Origin: Globisporangium splendens | Lineage: Eukaryota > Oomycota > Peronosporomycetes > Pythiales > Pythiaceae | NCBI GenBank assembly: GCA_006386115.1 | Contig: VFIW01000031.1 | Span: 62,001-126,000, forward strand | Direction: 5' to 3' | Length of the DNA: 64,000 nt | In this document: positions 1-10,196 of the stretch, one piece after another | Layout: the number at the start of each line of letters is the position of its first letter | How positions within the stretch are numbered: the first letter of the stretch is position 1 | Notes under the pieces: model-generated | The model's input: the letters and a program-made list of their open reading frames with translations, nothing else | Database searches by the model: none | Told to the model about the DNA's origin: nothing | Program-made: the position numbers and the translations under genes

Positions 1-47
1 TTTTCTATCATGTATCTGGGAGACTATTTTTTCTTTCTGTGCTAGTT

Positions 48-2300
48 CTAGTTGTGGTGCCTTGGCGCAACCTTGGTGAGCAGCGCGGCTTCGTGGGCGT
101 AGTTGATGATCTTCGTCTCAATGTCTCGAAATGGGAGCTCGTTCCACTCGGTCAGGTTGAAGTACGGGTACGCGATCGGCTCGGCGCCGTAACACGACTG
201 GAATTCGCGGAACAGCGGCGCACTGGACTGGATCCCGATGATGTACTTCGTCTTGATGTCCTCGTAGCTCATCATCGGGGACGCAACGGGGTCACCATCC
301 ACTTGCGCTTCCTGCAAGCGACGGTGGAGCCAGTAGTCTGGCCGCCAGTCAAAGCTCTGCAAGTGGGTCCAGTACGGTTCGTCCATGACGGTCACGCGGC
401 CATTGAGCTTCTTGGCATTGCGATGCAGGAAGAGCACCTGGCCGGTGGCGTCGTACTGCACCATCGTCATGCCGCAAAACTTGTTCTCTCGGATCGTGCC
501 AGCGGCGCCAGGCGGGTACGGCACCATGTAGAAGTCAGTGTTGGTCTTCATCCACGCCAGTCGGAACAGATCCTTGTCTCCATGGGCGAGAATTAGGCGG
601 TCAAAGTGATTCGGACGGTGGAACGCATAGAATTGCAGCACCTCCATCGCGACCGCGCTCTTCCGGCGATTGATCAGGATCTGACCACTCTCCTGCTCAA
701 ACATGTCGACAAACGGCATGTCGACGAGCTCCCAGAGCAGTGACAGCTCCTGGATGTTGAAAATCGTGTTCTTTGGGTGCCAGAAATCCGGCCAGAAGAT
801 CGCGCTGTTGGTCTGGAACTCCTTGGAATAAAATAAATAAGTCGGATCTTTCACGGGCACGTTGTCGGCATCCAGAAACAGCACGTTCTCGAACGCCGAG
901 TTGTAAATCGCGTGGATCTTGGTCGTGAAGCCCGTGACCGTCGGATCTTTGATGGTTTTCACGCTCACGGGGCCATACTTTTCTTGAATCGCATGCAAAA
1001 TCTCTGTTTTCTTTGGACTGCGCGCCATTTCGGACTCGAGCACCCACAGCTCGATGGGCAGCACGCAGCCGTACGACCGCAGCGTGCGGATCGTGGCGTA
1101 CGCGCTCGTCATGAGCTTCGGGTACACGACAATGACGATCCCGTTGCCGAATCCTTTCGAACCTTGAAGCGATGCAAGCGGTTTGTCCCGTGCTTTTTCG
1201 TAGATTTCTTGGCTCCTCAGACCGAAATTGGCGAAATCGGCGGCGTTCGTGCACGAGAAGCTCACGTGGTCGCGGACACTGGAACAGTTGAGTTGCATCA
1301 CGCGAAAGTGCTCGTCGGTATCTCGATCCACCATCTCACAATATCCGGAAACACCGCCCGTGACAAGTTGGTTGCACGCGTGGTCCTGCTCAGGCTCTCG
1401 GTCACCCCACGGACCACATCCGGTCGTTTGCTTCCAGCCTATACAGCTCAGGTTTGGACGAATGCGTCGCGGTTGGTGCTTTCGAATGTCGAGTGCTCGG
1501 ATCGCGTAAATAGATTCGAGCTCCGTGGCTTCAGCACCGTACATTTTCTTTGCGGCATCCAAAATTGCTTGCAGCCGCGTGACTTCGGATTGCGCAGTGT
1601 CGCGCAGAATCTGCAGTCGCTTTAGCTCTCTCGCATGATCCTCCACGGACCATTCCGAGCGATCCTTCGACGTAAATGGTGCTAACGCCGCCGAAATCAC
1701 CGCTGCCACGAGCTCACCTTCGTTCGCTTTCCCGTCTTTTGTACCTATCGGATCTACATCTTTACCATCTGCATTCGCTCCGACCGGATTGCCTCGCAAT
1801 GCCGCCGCGTTGGCGCCATCCTGACGAGGCACTCGGACTCCCGGCTGCAGCGCTGCATTCGGGTTCCCTTTCGATTGCTGTGGCGTCGATGCTGCGATCG
1901 CTACAGGCGGCGTCTGCGCATTCCCCTCTTGGATCCCTAGCAATTTGTTGATCGCGGCGACTTCTTCGGGTCTCGGCACGAACTCGTCTTCGGGTTTGGT
2001 TGTCACCAGCATCGGTGCCTTCTGTTTCGTGAGACTCACAATCCTGCTCCCAATGCCGCCAGCAGCAGCCGATCGACTCGCAATCGAGCCGTCGACGTTC
2101 GGATCAAGACCGAAGAACGCAAACAGCGCCGCGACGTATACGAGCATCACGAGCGTCACCCACCACTTGACGCTGCGCGACACGAGCCACCTGCCCAATC
2201 TGCGCAGCGCCGACTTGACACCGCCACTGCTGCTACTGACACTGCTGGAGAGCCCCATAACGCCGCGCGGAAGACTGGACGACGAGTATCGCTGCGGCAT
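48..2300 (-). CDS. GT71-type (MNN1/MNN2-like) alpha-mannosyltransferase, type II Golgi membrane protein
   Basis: Single 750-aa frame from an ATG at 2300 to a TAG at 48. Residues 1-45 are a Ser-rich basic cytosolic tail and about 46-64 a transmembrane helix, followed by a long low-complexity stem and a catalytic domain from about 385 to 740. The domain carries the landmarks of the fungal MNN-type mannosyltransferases: a Tyr-Pro-Lys stretch followed by LRSYGCVLPIELW, the metal-binding LFLDADN near residue 474, AIFWPDFW, GQILINRRKSA, HGDKDLFRLAW and a closing MVQYDATG...FLHRN block. Members transfer mannose from GDP-mannose onto glycoprotein or wall glycans in the Golgi. Several cysteines before the domain (near residues 280-340) could form luminal disulfides. 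No intron is needed. The family call is firm; linkage and acceptor cannot be read from the sequence. Confidence 0.88.
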   Translation of the reverse strand: MPQRYSSSSLPRGVMGLSSSVSSSSGGVKSALRRLGRWLVSRSVKWWVTLVMLVYVAALFAFFGLDPNVDGSIASRSAAAGGIGSRIVSLTKQKAPMLVTTKPEDEFVPRPEEVAAINKLLGIQEGNAQTPPVAIAASTPQQSKGNPNAALQPGVRVPRQDGANAAALRGNPVGANADGKDVDPIGTKDGKANEGELVAAVISAALAPFTSKDRSEWSVEDHARELKRLQILRDTAQSEVTRLQAILDAAKKMYGAEATELESIYAIRALDIRKHQPRRIRPNLSCIGWKQTTGCGPWGDREPEQDHACNQLVTGGVSGYCEMVDRDTDEHFRVMQLNCSSVRDHVSFSCTNAADFANFGLRSQEIYEKARDKPLASLQGSKGFGNGIVIVVYPKLMTSAYATIRTLRSYGCVLPIELWVLESEMARSPKKTEILHAIQEKYGPVSVKTIKDPTVTGFTTKIHAIYNSAFENVLFLDADNVPVKDPTYLFYSKEFQTNSAIFWPDFWHPKNTIFNIQELSLLWELVDMPFVDMFEQESGQILINRRKSAVAMEVLQFYAFHRPNHFDRLILAHGDKDLFRLAWMKTNTDFYMVPYPPGAAGTIRENKFCGMTMVQYDATGQVLFLHRNAKKLNGRVTVMDEPYWTHLQSFDWRPDYWLHRRLQEAQVDGDPVASPMMSYEDIKTKYIIGIQSSAPLFREFQSCYGAEPIAYPYFNLTEWNELPFRDIETKIINYAHEAALLTKVAPRHHN

Positions 2301-2915
2301 TCGCTTCGCTTCGGCCGCCCCCTTCTCTACTTTTGAATCCCTCTAATCGATTTGCAAAACGTCAGAGCGGAGTGATGGTCGCGGCGCAAGTCGCACGTTG
2401 CGACGCGAATGGACGGCGCCTTGACGGACAAGCGAGGGGGAGGTTTCGTACCACGCGGACGCTAATGGGAACCGCTCACAGCAGCAGCTGAGAGCCACCT
2501 GTTCCTTCTTATCTGCCGCACACTCGCCACCAGGTGCGCGGGGGATTGTGTGCGGAATGAGGAGCTCCGTCCGGTTCTGAGCGATCGCGAGCGTCTGACA
2601 TCTGACACTTTTCTCTCAATAGTGGCCTGTGCTATAGCCTCCATGAAGTAATGTTTGGTTTAATTTGTTGGGTATGGAACATCAGTTTCTATACTGCGCG
2701 TCATGTGAAACTGGATAGTTGACTGCTCTGGGCACAAACTGAACATTTCAGAGAGAGAAGTTCTCTTTAAGTTAATAACACAGCACGAATGAACCCTGTG
2801 GACAAATGACGATCTGAATGATGACAGGCGCTTGCTGTCGCTTTGCTTCTTACCGCAATACTGTATTACCGAATGAACCATTTGCAGCTATGCATTCGAT
2901 CCCATGGAAGAAAAC
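2301..2915. other. Intergenic spacer between the two host genes
   Basis: 615 bp upstream of the mannosyltransferase start and downstream of the next minus-strand gene. Only short, unsupported reading frames are present. It presumably holds the promoter of the first gene and the 3' end of the second, but no oomycete initiator element was recognised. Confidence 0.5.
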
Positions 2916-4331
2916 TCATCGCGCTTCGTCGAGGTGGTGGTGGTGGAATCCGTCCTGCGTCTCATCGCCTCCGTCTTCTTCCTCATTAGCGGCGGTCACT
3001 GCTGCTCGAGTCTCTGGGGCTGCGACTTGCTCCTCACTTTCTTTGATCGCATCCGCTGCCCCTTCGTCTCTCCCAACACCCAAAGGAGCTGCACTAGCGT
3101 CATCTGAAGAAATTGGTCCTAACGGTGGTTCGGAAGAAAGCGCTTCGTCCGTATGAGCAAATGACGGAACAGCAGCCGCTGCAGCTGCTGTGTCGGTAGG
3201 TACATGCTGCCCTTCATGAAGCCGTGGTTCTGCTTCCGCTTCTCGCACCACTGCGTCTTTCTCGTTTCTGTTGACCATGGGTGGAATGATTGATGACTCG
3301 ACATTGTTGGCAAGAGCTGTGGTCGAATCTTCACCGTCTCGGTCTGTCTTCCTGAGCACAGCGGGTTCATCAGCCTCACGGACTAAGCTCTCTGTAACTG
3401 GATGATCTGCATTTGCGGCTTCATCCTTCGGCAGTGGCTTCATTGAAAGTTGATCCGGTTCGCCATGTCGGTTTTCAGCATCACGAGGTGCTTGTGACCA
3501 GTTCTCTGCCATCATTGCTGCTGCTCGATTATCATCTTCAGCGTCTTGATGGTGGTCTGGGGTGACACTGACAGGCGGAGGAGCTCTTACTCCTTGCTCG
3601 TGCGTCTCAGCTGCTTTCTCCTGCTCAGGCTTTCCATGTTCTTCGTCTTCTGTTTGCACAGTTGGTGGGGCTTCTTGTGGTGGATTCAACGACGGTTCGT
3701 GCAAAGCAGGCGATACAGAAGCATCCACCTGATGACTCGCGGGTGGCGGCACATCTCGCTCCTCGGCTGCTGCTTCAACATCGACACTCTTCTCCTCATT
3801 CTCCTTTGGTAGCTCTGACACATCAGCTGCCTTCACAAAATCCGCATCGCGCTTCTCCCCATTCACTACTTCAGGGTCGGTCATCGCCGCGCGCAAGTAC
3901 TGACTCGCGGCCGAGTGCATGGGCTTCCACTGAGAGAAGATCTTCTGGCGGGTCTGCTCAGAGTTGACGAATTTGCCGAACGAGACGATCTCCTGTGCGA
4001 AGAAGAGCGCGCAAAAGTACAGCAGCACGCACACGACGAAGAACGTGCGCAACTGCAGCGTGCTCATCTTCTTGGACGACGACGACAGCGAGGCGCCACC
4101 TCCACTATAGCTACTGCCACTACTGCTACTATACAAACCACGACGAATATACTTGCTGGACCTGCGTCCTTTGCTGCTACCGGGACTACTATTGCTACTG
4201 TTGTTTCTATATACTTGGCGGCTGCTCTCACTTGTCTTGCTGCTGCTGTCGACGGCGTCGACCTCGTTGATGTCGACCGCCGTGTGGAAGTACCTGGCGT
4301 CGCCGCGCGGCTTGCGGTGCAGCGTCGTCAT
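2916..4331 (-). CDS. Hypothetical type II membrane protein with acidic low-complexity tail
   Basis: 471 aa from an ATG at 4331 to a TGA at 2916. The frame stays open upstream to 4481, but the only other start codon there is GTG, so the ATG is preferred. A Ser-rich basic cytosolic segment (about 1-88) precedes one transmembrane helix (about 92-112, around FFVVCVLLYFCALFFA). The remaining 350 residues are rich in Glu, Ala, Pro and Asp, predicted disordered, and end in a short His run. No catalytic domain is seen. The layout (Ser-rich tail, one helix, stem) resembles the neighbouring mannosyltransferase on the same strand. It could be a glycosyltransferase-like stem without its enzyme, the first exon of a longer gene, or an unrelated lineage-specific protein. 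Function unknown. Confidence 0.6.
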   Translation of the reverse strand: MTTLHRKPRGDARYFHTAVDINEVDAVDSSSKTSESSRQVYRNNSSNSSPGSSKGRRSSKYIRRGLYSSSSGSSYSGGGASLSSSSKKMSTLQLRTFFVVCVLLYFCALFFAQEIVSFGKFVNSEQTRQKIFSQWKPMHSAASQYLRAAMTDPEVVNGEKRDADFVKAADVSELPKENEEKSVDVEAAAEERDVPPPASHQVDASVSPALHEPSLNPPQEAPPTVQTEDEEHGKPEQEKAAETHEQGVRAPPPVSVTPDHHQDAEDDNRAAAMMAENWSQAPRDAENRHGEPDQLSMKPLPKDEAANADHPVTESLVREADEPAVLRKTDRDGEDSTTALANNVESSIIPPMVNRNEKDAVVREAEAEPRLHEGQHVPTDTAAAAAAVPSFAHTDEALSSEPPLGPISSDDASAAPLGVGRDEGAADAIKESEEQVAAPETRAAVTAANEEEDGGDETQDGFHHHHLDEAR

Positions 4332-5588
4332 CGGCCAGTGTGTCGGTGTGTCCGTGTACGCGAGAGTGAGCTGTGGATTGTGGATGCGAGTTCGTCGCGT
4401 CTTCCTGCTTCCCCCTTGCTGTTGTGTCGGTCCAGATGGTGGCGCTTTGCTCCGACACTTCAGACGAACAACCCCAGACACAAAGAAAAAACTAGAGATC
4501 CTGGATTAGCGTGTACCACGTAAAACACGCAATTGAAGGTGGTGCCGTTGCACACACATGTTCGTCATGGTGTCGCGAGAGCTCAGAACCCACAAAGCGC
4601 GGCAATTGGTCAACACAGCCTGGATATGTCGCGACCAGATGATTGCCTTTGGAGAAGGAAGTGCGCTTGGCGCAGCTGGAAACTCGCTTATGATGCTGAA
4701 CCAAATTATGCTTTGAGAAGGTGTATTCAGAAAAAAGCACATCCGCAACGTCTTCATCACCACTGCATACTGTGCTCGATGTACTTTGACTTCTCAAATG
4801 GGAAAGTTCATTCGCAAGTTTCCTTGCGAATGAATACATGCGTTGCATAGCTAAATAGTAGAAACCATAAAGTGAGCAGATGGGTGTGGGAGCTATAATG
4901 TGTCTGCATGTAATGCCATTTCTGAATCAAAAGGATGCAGCATCATGGGACGGATAATGCATCGTTGTGCAAATGCAGGATGAGGGGCAACACGATGGAG
5001 AGAAGTAAAACGAAGTGTTCCCTCCCAAAGAGAGGATCCAGAAATTGGTTGAAGCCGCATTCAGTTGAGTCGATTCCACGGTAATCTTTAGTGAAAAGCG
5101 AAAGATTAATGCGTGATGAAATGAACTCGGTGGGGTGCTGCTCACAGGCTTTCTTTAGGTACAGCAAATTCAGCCCACACAAATATTTGCTGTAATTTAA
5201 TCACGCATGCTTTTGGTCAAGAAATGCAAAAAAACATGTTTGAGAAAGTTGGGTTTAGTTTTAGTTTTATAAAACCAGGTTTCCCAAAATTGTTTTTCTT
5301 TTTTAATCCGAGTGATGTTATAAGTGAATGAACGAGCTTTTCAGCAAATCACTGCCTGTAAGTTCCGCGATTTGATGGATGAATCCACATGTCAAACACC
5401 CGGTACAGAAGCAGCTCCAGCAGTCGTCACACTGAACAGCGCATTACACCCGACTGCATCAACAGTCACATTCACAGCCAGTCGCCAGCTAGAACTGTAA
5501 AGGAGCAACGCACTTCTCCTGCTAGTTCGATGCATCGTGCTCTGTTGTGTGACGAGATCATTGGCCAATTCAAAAATCAGATAGCCTG
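4332..5588. other. Non-coding, lower-GC spacer
   Basis: Contains only short open frames with no recognisable domain on either strand. The part nearest 4332 is presumably upstream sequence of the acidic membrane protein. No RNA gene or repeat was recognised. Confidence 0.4.
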
Positions 5589-5650
5589 TGTAATGGGGCT
5601 TCCCATTACATGGGTTCTTGGTCCCAGAGAGTGTGGGTCATGCCCACACT
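5589..5650 (+). repeat. Possible LTR terminus (TGTAATGGGG...CCCATTACATG)
   Basis: The start resembles the U3 end of the chromovirus LTRs read on the minus strand (TGTAATGGGC, a few bases, then CCATTACATG), and an AGTGTGGG/CCCACACT hairpin follows. No matching far end or target duplication was found, so this is at best a remnant of a related LTR. Boundaries are uncertain. Confidence 0.25.
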
Positions 5651-5975
5651 GGTTTTGCCACTCTCTCCAAACCCACCCGTTAACCAATGAACTCTGTATG
5701 TAGCCAGTTGCATTTTTAGTCAATAAGAACATTCCATTAAAGTTTAATCTCATTGGATGATAGTCGGATTGGACACCTCATTATCTACCAATCGGAGACA
5801 CCGCAGGAACAACCCATCAGATTTGCATTTCAGACCTTAAGATTTCAATTCACCTCTCGTTTTGCACGATACCGCGTAAAGCTCCCTTCCTTCTATTGGA
5901 CGCAGCGTTACGGCTGTGTCCTTCCTCTCACTTGCACTTCCTCAACGCACGTGTACGCCGTATCACGAGCAATCC

Positions 5976-6091
5976 CGTTACAGTAATCCATTTGTTATTT
6001 GTGTCCACAATGCATGCTGAAGGTGGTGTGTGCCACACTAGATCTGGAGACAGATCCGCCTTCATGTAATAGCTGGTTTCAGCCCACTACA
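5976..6091 (-). repeat. LTR fragment related to the solo LTR at 9703-10354
   Basis: About 110 bp aligns by eye with the last 110 bp of the solo LTR (GTAATCC, TTTGTTATTTGTGT, CACAATGCA, GCTGAAGGTGGTGTGTG and the ATCTGG-GACAGATCC block) and ends CCCACTACA instead of CCCATTACA. The rest of the LTR, including the paired TGACGTCA sites, is missing or too diverged. An old, truncated copy. Confidence 0.6.
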
Positions 6092-6625
6092 AAGTGCGAA
6101 AGATGACGGGGTTAGGGACACTGAACACGTCGTAGGAAGGGATGTGCCATCACCAATGGAGACGCGCAGTGCTCGGGATGTTAGTAGCAGTATCATTGCT
6201 GCAGCACCACCCACCGAGAGGCGAAATGCTGGCATCTAGCGCCTCCCTAGGGTACGGTTAAGCAACAAAGCAGGCATTTAGGGAGATAATCAAAAACACT
6301 AACACTGCAGGCTACTACACAGCACTTCCAACTGAACAATTCTACTTCTTCAATAAATGGAAAACCACAGGCAGAGCGGCTTGATACACATCAATGGAAA
6401 TGCATTGGCCACCAATGAACGGTCCTTGTGATGTGAACTGTGTAAATACGGTGAATCGCGCTAGGAGGTACTCGCACACAGATGCTGCGTTGGCTCGCAC
6501 GATAGGTTGAGCGGGTAATAGGGCATCTGGTAAAATGTGTAAGAGTACAGCGTACAGTATGCACCGGTTAAATGCAAAGGACACAACATGCAGCAATTGA
6601 ATGATGAAGAACGGTGGAACCCCCT
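6092..6625. other. Unassigned flank of the retrotransposon array
   Basis: Sequence just beyond the 3' end of the leftmost array unit, so it may be the original insertion target or an older element. A short minus-strand open frame (6342-6596) has no ATG at its head and no known motif. The first bases next to the array (6616-6628) read GTCAGGGGGT on the minus strand, close to the array's internal junction. No U2 snRNA sequence was recognised. Confidence 0.4.
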
Positions 6626-6746
6626 GACGAAAATTCTACTGTGGAGTTACTCGTAAGAGCATTCCTGAACTATTACAGCACCAGCGTGTAAGGGACCTGC
6701 TCCGGCTCATGTTAATCACCTCATTGATCGTGATCAAACACCAGTC
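6626..6746 (-). repeat. 3' tail of A1, diverged copy of the array-wide tail
   Basis: 121 bp homologous to the tail in every other unit but with several substitutions. In the small hairpin, CCC-GAAA-GGG of the other units (plus strand) is CTC-GTAA-GAG here (6650-6659): a paired C:G to T:A change that keeps the stem. No poly(A) follows the tail. Confidence 0.8.
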
Positions 6747-6976
6747 TTTTGATACGTGTATTTCAGCCAATATAGAATCCCACTGTGGGTGTAGAATGTA
6801 AGCTAATTCGGAAAGGGGAGCTAGCAATGTAGGTACGCATGTATGTAAAAATAGACAACAAATGCCGTCCAGTGGCACCCTTGTCGTGGTATGTCGATTC
6901 AATTGGGCTTGAGAAGAATGGTTTCCTTAATGGAGGGTGTTCTTGCGATCACATGGAGGATCTGGGAGCTTCGCTA

Positions 6977-8666
6977 CTACGTCGTGCGATGCGATAGACC
7001 TCTCGCAGAGGTGCTGGTGATGCGCTGCTGTGTTCCCCCCCTGGTTAGCGGACGCGGTGTGGTAGACTGGTATCTCGCTCGTTCGCGGACTGTGCGATCG
7101 TGGTTGCATCGTTCCTGCGCGTCTCGGCGTCTTGGTTCGTCGCTGGCTTGGCTCGGTCGCTGTCTTCGGCTGGTGGCGCGCTCTTCGTTGGTCACGTTGG
7201 CTGCGGTGGTGGCGCCGCGGCGGCCCTCATCGTGGCGCGCTCGTCTTTGTTGTTGCTGCTGCGCGTCTCGGGGTCTTGGCTCGTCGCTGGCTTGGCTCAA
7301 CCCTGCGTTGATGGTGTTAGGTTGCGCCGGCGTCGGTGACACCGCTATCGTGGCGCCTCGTTCGCGCCGAATTTGCTCTCCGCCGGCATGGAGTCGCCAT
7401 ATGCGGTGACTGGACTGGATTGCCGTAGCTGAGCCACGGCGATTGAGCTGGTTGGCAGTACGTTTGTGGAGGCCGAGATGCTCTGTGAAGATCTTGTAGT
7501 TGCGGGTCCCGACCCCACCCAGCGAGCCGAACACGATCGCCGATAGGTGCACTTGCCATCCTTGACGCTCAAGGTGAAGTTTTATAGGCGCGTACTTTCG
7601 TACCTTGTGTTCGTACGCGAAGGCAAGGTTGGAGCTCACCGGGTCATCGCCTGATTGCTCCTCGAAGGAGATCGACAGATCGGATACGTACACCGTGCCA
7701 GTGGCGTGGTCGAACAGTTGAATATCGGGTCGGTAGGCGGGACCAGTGAAGCTAGCCACGGGTTCGTCGTAGTGGACCGTGAACCTGCCTTGTGAGCTCG
7801 TCACCACAGGAGAGACTGCGTTCTTGATGAGCTGGAGGATGTTGTCGTGGCGGCCGCGGATTGCCTCTTCGTTTCCGGGGCAATGGTTGATGACGTGTGG
7901 CAGCGTCTCCTGGTGGGAGCATCCTGGGTGACGACAGACTGCGTTGCGGAGCTGCCGCATGCGTTTTAGCACCGCACGGGTGCAAACAAGGTTGAGGCGA
8001 GCGCGAAGAGCAAACCGGAATTCAGCATCACTGAGACCTCCGCCTCGGGACAGAAAAGCGCTGCCGAAGCCGCCGTGAGCGCGGACTGTGTGGCCTTGGT
8101 CCGAGGCCGCCTTCCATTCCGCAAGCGCGAGCATTTTCATGTGTTGCTTGAGTTGTCGTGCTACGGTCTTGTGGCGCAGTGCGTGTCGGTGGTGCGGGAC
8201 GCGTAGTTGGAGCATCTTTTCTGTGGCAACTCCTTCGGGTGAAGTAAACACCTCGGTGGTGAATTGTAGGTTGTAGGAGCGCAGATGGCGTTGCACATCA
8301 ATCCACATGTAGCCAATGTCGCCATGGGTCCGCTTCACGGTGGCATGCGGGGAATCAGGCAACTTGTAGTTAAGAAATAGCTGAATGAGTTCTTCGTCCT
8401 TCTCTCGCCAATGCGCCGCATCGAGTTTAAATCGCAGCTGGATTATTTGGATGACTTGAGCACGGGCAATTGCTCTCACGCTAGGGTCCCTTGAGTGCAG
8501 CATCTGCCAGCCGTGTGCGATTTGGAGTGCGGCATGAAGGTTCTTGAGCTTGACGAAGCCCAGTCCCCCACTAGACTGCGGCGCGAAGAACGCTGCGCTG
8601 AGTGAGACTGGCGGCAGGCAGAGCACGTGTCGAAGTCCCTTGGCCAGCGCTGAGTCGAAGCCCTGG
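6977..8666 (-). pseudogene. Family A retrotransposon protein of A1, C-terminal part (CCHC, endonuclease, basic tail)
   Basis: Continues the A1 protein after the chromovirus insertion, at about residue 1202 of 1763. It includes the end of the RT/thumb region, the knuckle CRHPGC...HVINHC, and the restriction-like endonuclease with YRPDIQLFDH, a following VSDLSISFEE acidic strand and a KVRKYAPI lysine helix. The C-terminal tail is rich in Arg, Gln and Thr and contains repeats of a DEPRPRDAQ-type unit. It stops at 6977. The frame is open, but it is separated from its start by 8.1 kb, so no full protein can be made from this copy. Confidence 0.85.
8662..8666. repeat. Target site duplication CCTGG, left copy
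   Basis: Five bases directly left of the chromovirus 3' LTR, identical to 16786-16790. The uninterrupted A2 copy has this CCTGG once (near 35333-35337), which proves the duplication. Confidence 0.95.
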
Positions 8667-9274
8667 TGTAAGAGGCTATCCGAGGCAGCCTCAAGCACAG
8701 CACGCACGCTTGCGCTTGAGAGGAAGACTTGAGAGGAACTTGGCAAAAATGCAACTCAATTGAAATGAGCTTATGGTTCCTGGCACTACATATAAAACAC
8801 CACTAGGACTCCTACAGGTTTTATGCATAAAACCTAAACATGCAGAAATAAAACCTATGAATCTGATGTATAAAACCTTGGGTACACTGAGGTTGAACCT
8901 ACAGGATCTTCGAGAAACTTGAACTTGAAATACTGCGAAGATTCCCTGCGAAGTGACTGGCTCATGCCACTCACTTCAGGTGGTAGAGACACGTCCGTCT
9001 CGTCAACAGTGTTGTTTCCCCAAGTAGGAACCATCATTCACATGTCTCGAGTACTGTTGTGCGCAATCACGCCGAATCTCAATGATTGCGAGCGACCAAC
9101 ACTCAACTCAGACACAGATTGCTCTGACGTCAGACGATGACGTCACCTGTGCATGTGGGGATCACTTTATGTGCTTCACCCAATATCTTCGCACCCACAA
9201 TGCACTTCCACAAGGTGGTGTGTGACACACACAAAGAGCCACCTTGCATGTAATGGCAGCCTTAGCCCATTACA
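8667..9274 (-). repeat. Chromovirus 3' LTR
   Basis: 608 bp, starting TGTAAGAGG and ending CCCATTACA on the plus strand, so TG...CA ends in both directions. Contains paired TGACGTCA sites and several ATAAAACC-type repeats. On the plus strand it lies directly upstream of the antisense coiled-coil frame. Confidence 0.93.
9125..9145. promoter_or_regulatory. Paired CRE-type palindromes in the 3' LTR
   Basis: TGACGTCA at 9125-9132 and again at 9138-9145, starts 13 bp apart. This is the consensus site of CREB/ATF-type bZIP factors. The same pair at the same spacing recurs in the other LTRs of the window. It sits about 210-230 bp before the plus-strand ATG at 9351. Confidence 0.6.
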
Positions 9275-9287
9275 TCATCCCTCCCTT
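9275..9287 (-). other. Polypurine tract of the chromovirus
   Basis: On the minus strand AAGGGAGGGATGA abuts the start of the 3' LTR, the expected place and composition for the plus-strand DNA primer. Confidence 0.7.
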
Positions 9288-9697
9288 AAAGTTCCATCAC
9301 GGACTCTACTTCTTTCGGAAGAGGCACCCGCTCTCACTTTCCAATTGACCATGAAGCGATCAAGCGACCAAGTGAAGCGCGAAGAACAGCCCGAGCCGAA
9401 GCGGCAGCGGACGACTCCCGGCTTGTACGACATCTCCACTATTCGCAAGAAGCGTGGTGACGTCGATTCTACAAGGAGTTGTTCTTCCTCTGGCGCAAGA
9501 TGTCTGGCAGAGACGATCCAGGCAAGTCCAGCACAGCGAATCTCGAGTCGTGGAAGACGTTTGTCCGACTCGAGAACGAGCATCTTGTCGAGCGTTTGCT
9601 AGGGAACCTAGGAGGCACGCTCGAGAACGACCATAAAGAGCTTGGCTCTCGTCATTCTAGTGCTCGCAAGAGCACTACAAGCTCTGCTCGTAGCTGT

Positions 9698-9702
9698 GAA
9701 CC
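9698..9702. repeat. Target site duplication GAACC, left copy
   Basis: Immediately left of the solo LTR; identical to 10355-10359. Confidence 0.9.
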
Positions 9703-10108
9703 TGTAAGAGGGCGCTGTTCACAACAGTCCCTCAAACACGGCACACACGCTTGTGCCAGAGGAAGCGATCTCCCGACTTGGAGGGAGGAAGGAGACTTGA
9801 GGGCTTGGAGGAAAATTTGCAACTGAATTAAAAATGGTTATGGTTCCTGTCGCTACTTACAAATGAACCCCAAGGGCTCCTACAGGTTTTATAACTAAAA
9901 CCTAAACATACACAATAAAACCTATGAATCTGATATATAAAAAACCTTGGGTACACTGAGGTTGAACCTACGGGATCTTCTAGAAGCTTGAACTTCAAGT
10001 CTTGTTTAAAATCCCTGCAAAGTGATTGGCTCGCGCCACTCACTCCAGGTGGCAGAGACACGTCGGTCTCGTCGCCAGTCCAGTTCCCCAAGCAGGAACC
10101 ATCACTCA

Positions 10109-10184
10109 GTACTTGATTAGTACATGGATGTCATTGCTCTGTACTGATTAGTACATGGGAACAACATTCTGCACTGATCAGCAC
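10109..10184. repeat. Three spaced palindromic units in the solo LTR
   Basis: GTACTTGATTAGTAC (10110-10124), GTACTGATTAGTAC (10141-10154) and the weaker GCACTGATCAGCAC (10171-10184) are about 30 bp apart, each followed by a short spacer. They are absent from the other LTRs in the window. Possibly protein-binding sites; no factor can be named. Confidence 0.5.
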
Positions 10185-10196
10185 AGAGAACACTCG

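Noticed and set aside
5589..6091. One complete solo LTR from 5589 to 6091
   Set aside because: Candidate ends have different flanking pentamers (GCCTG and AAGTG) and the two parts resemble opposite ends of LTRs read in different directions, so they are listed as separate remnants.
6092..6625. U2 snRNA target site at the left end of the array
   Set aside because: No stretch like the conserved U2 5' region was found on either strand, so U2 targeting is not supported in this window.
8476..8754. Reading frames crossing 8667 or 16786
   Set aside because: They join retrotransposon coding sequence to LTR sequence and are artefacts of the nested insertion.
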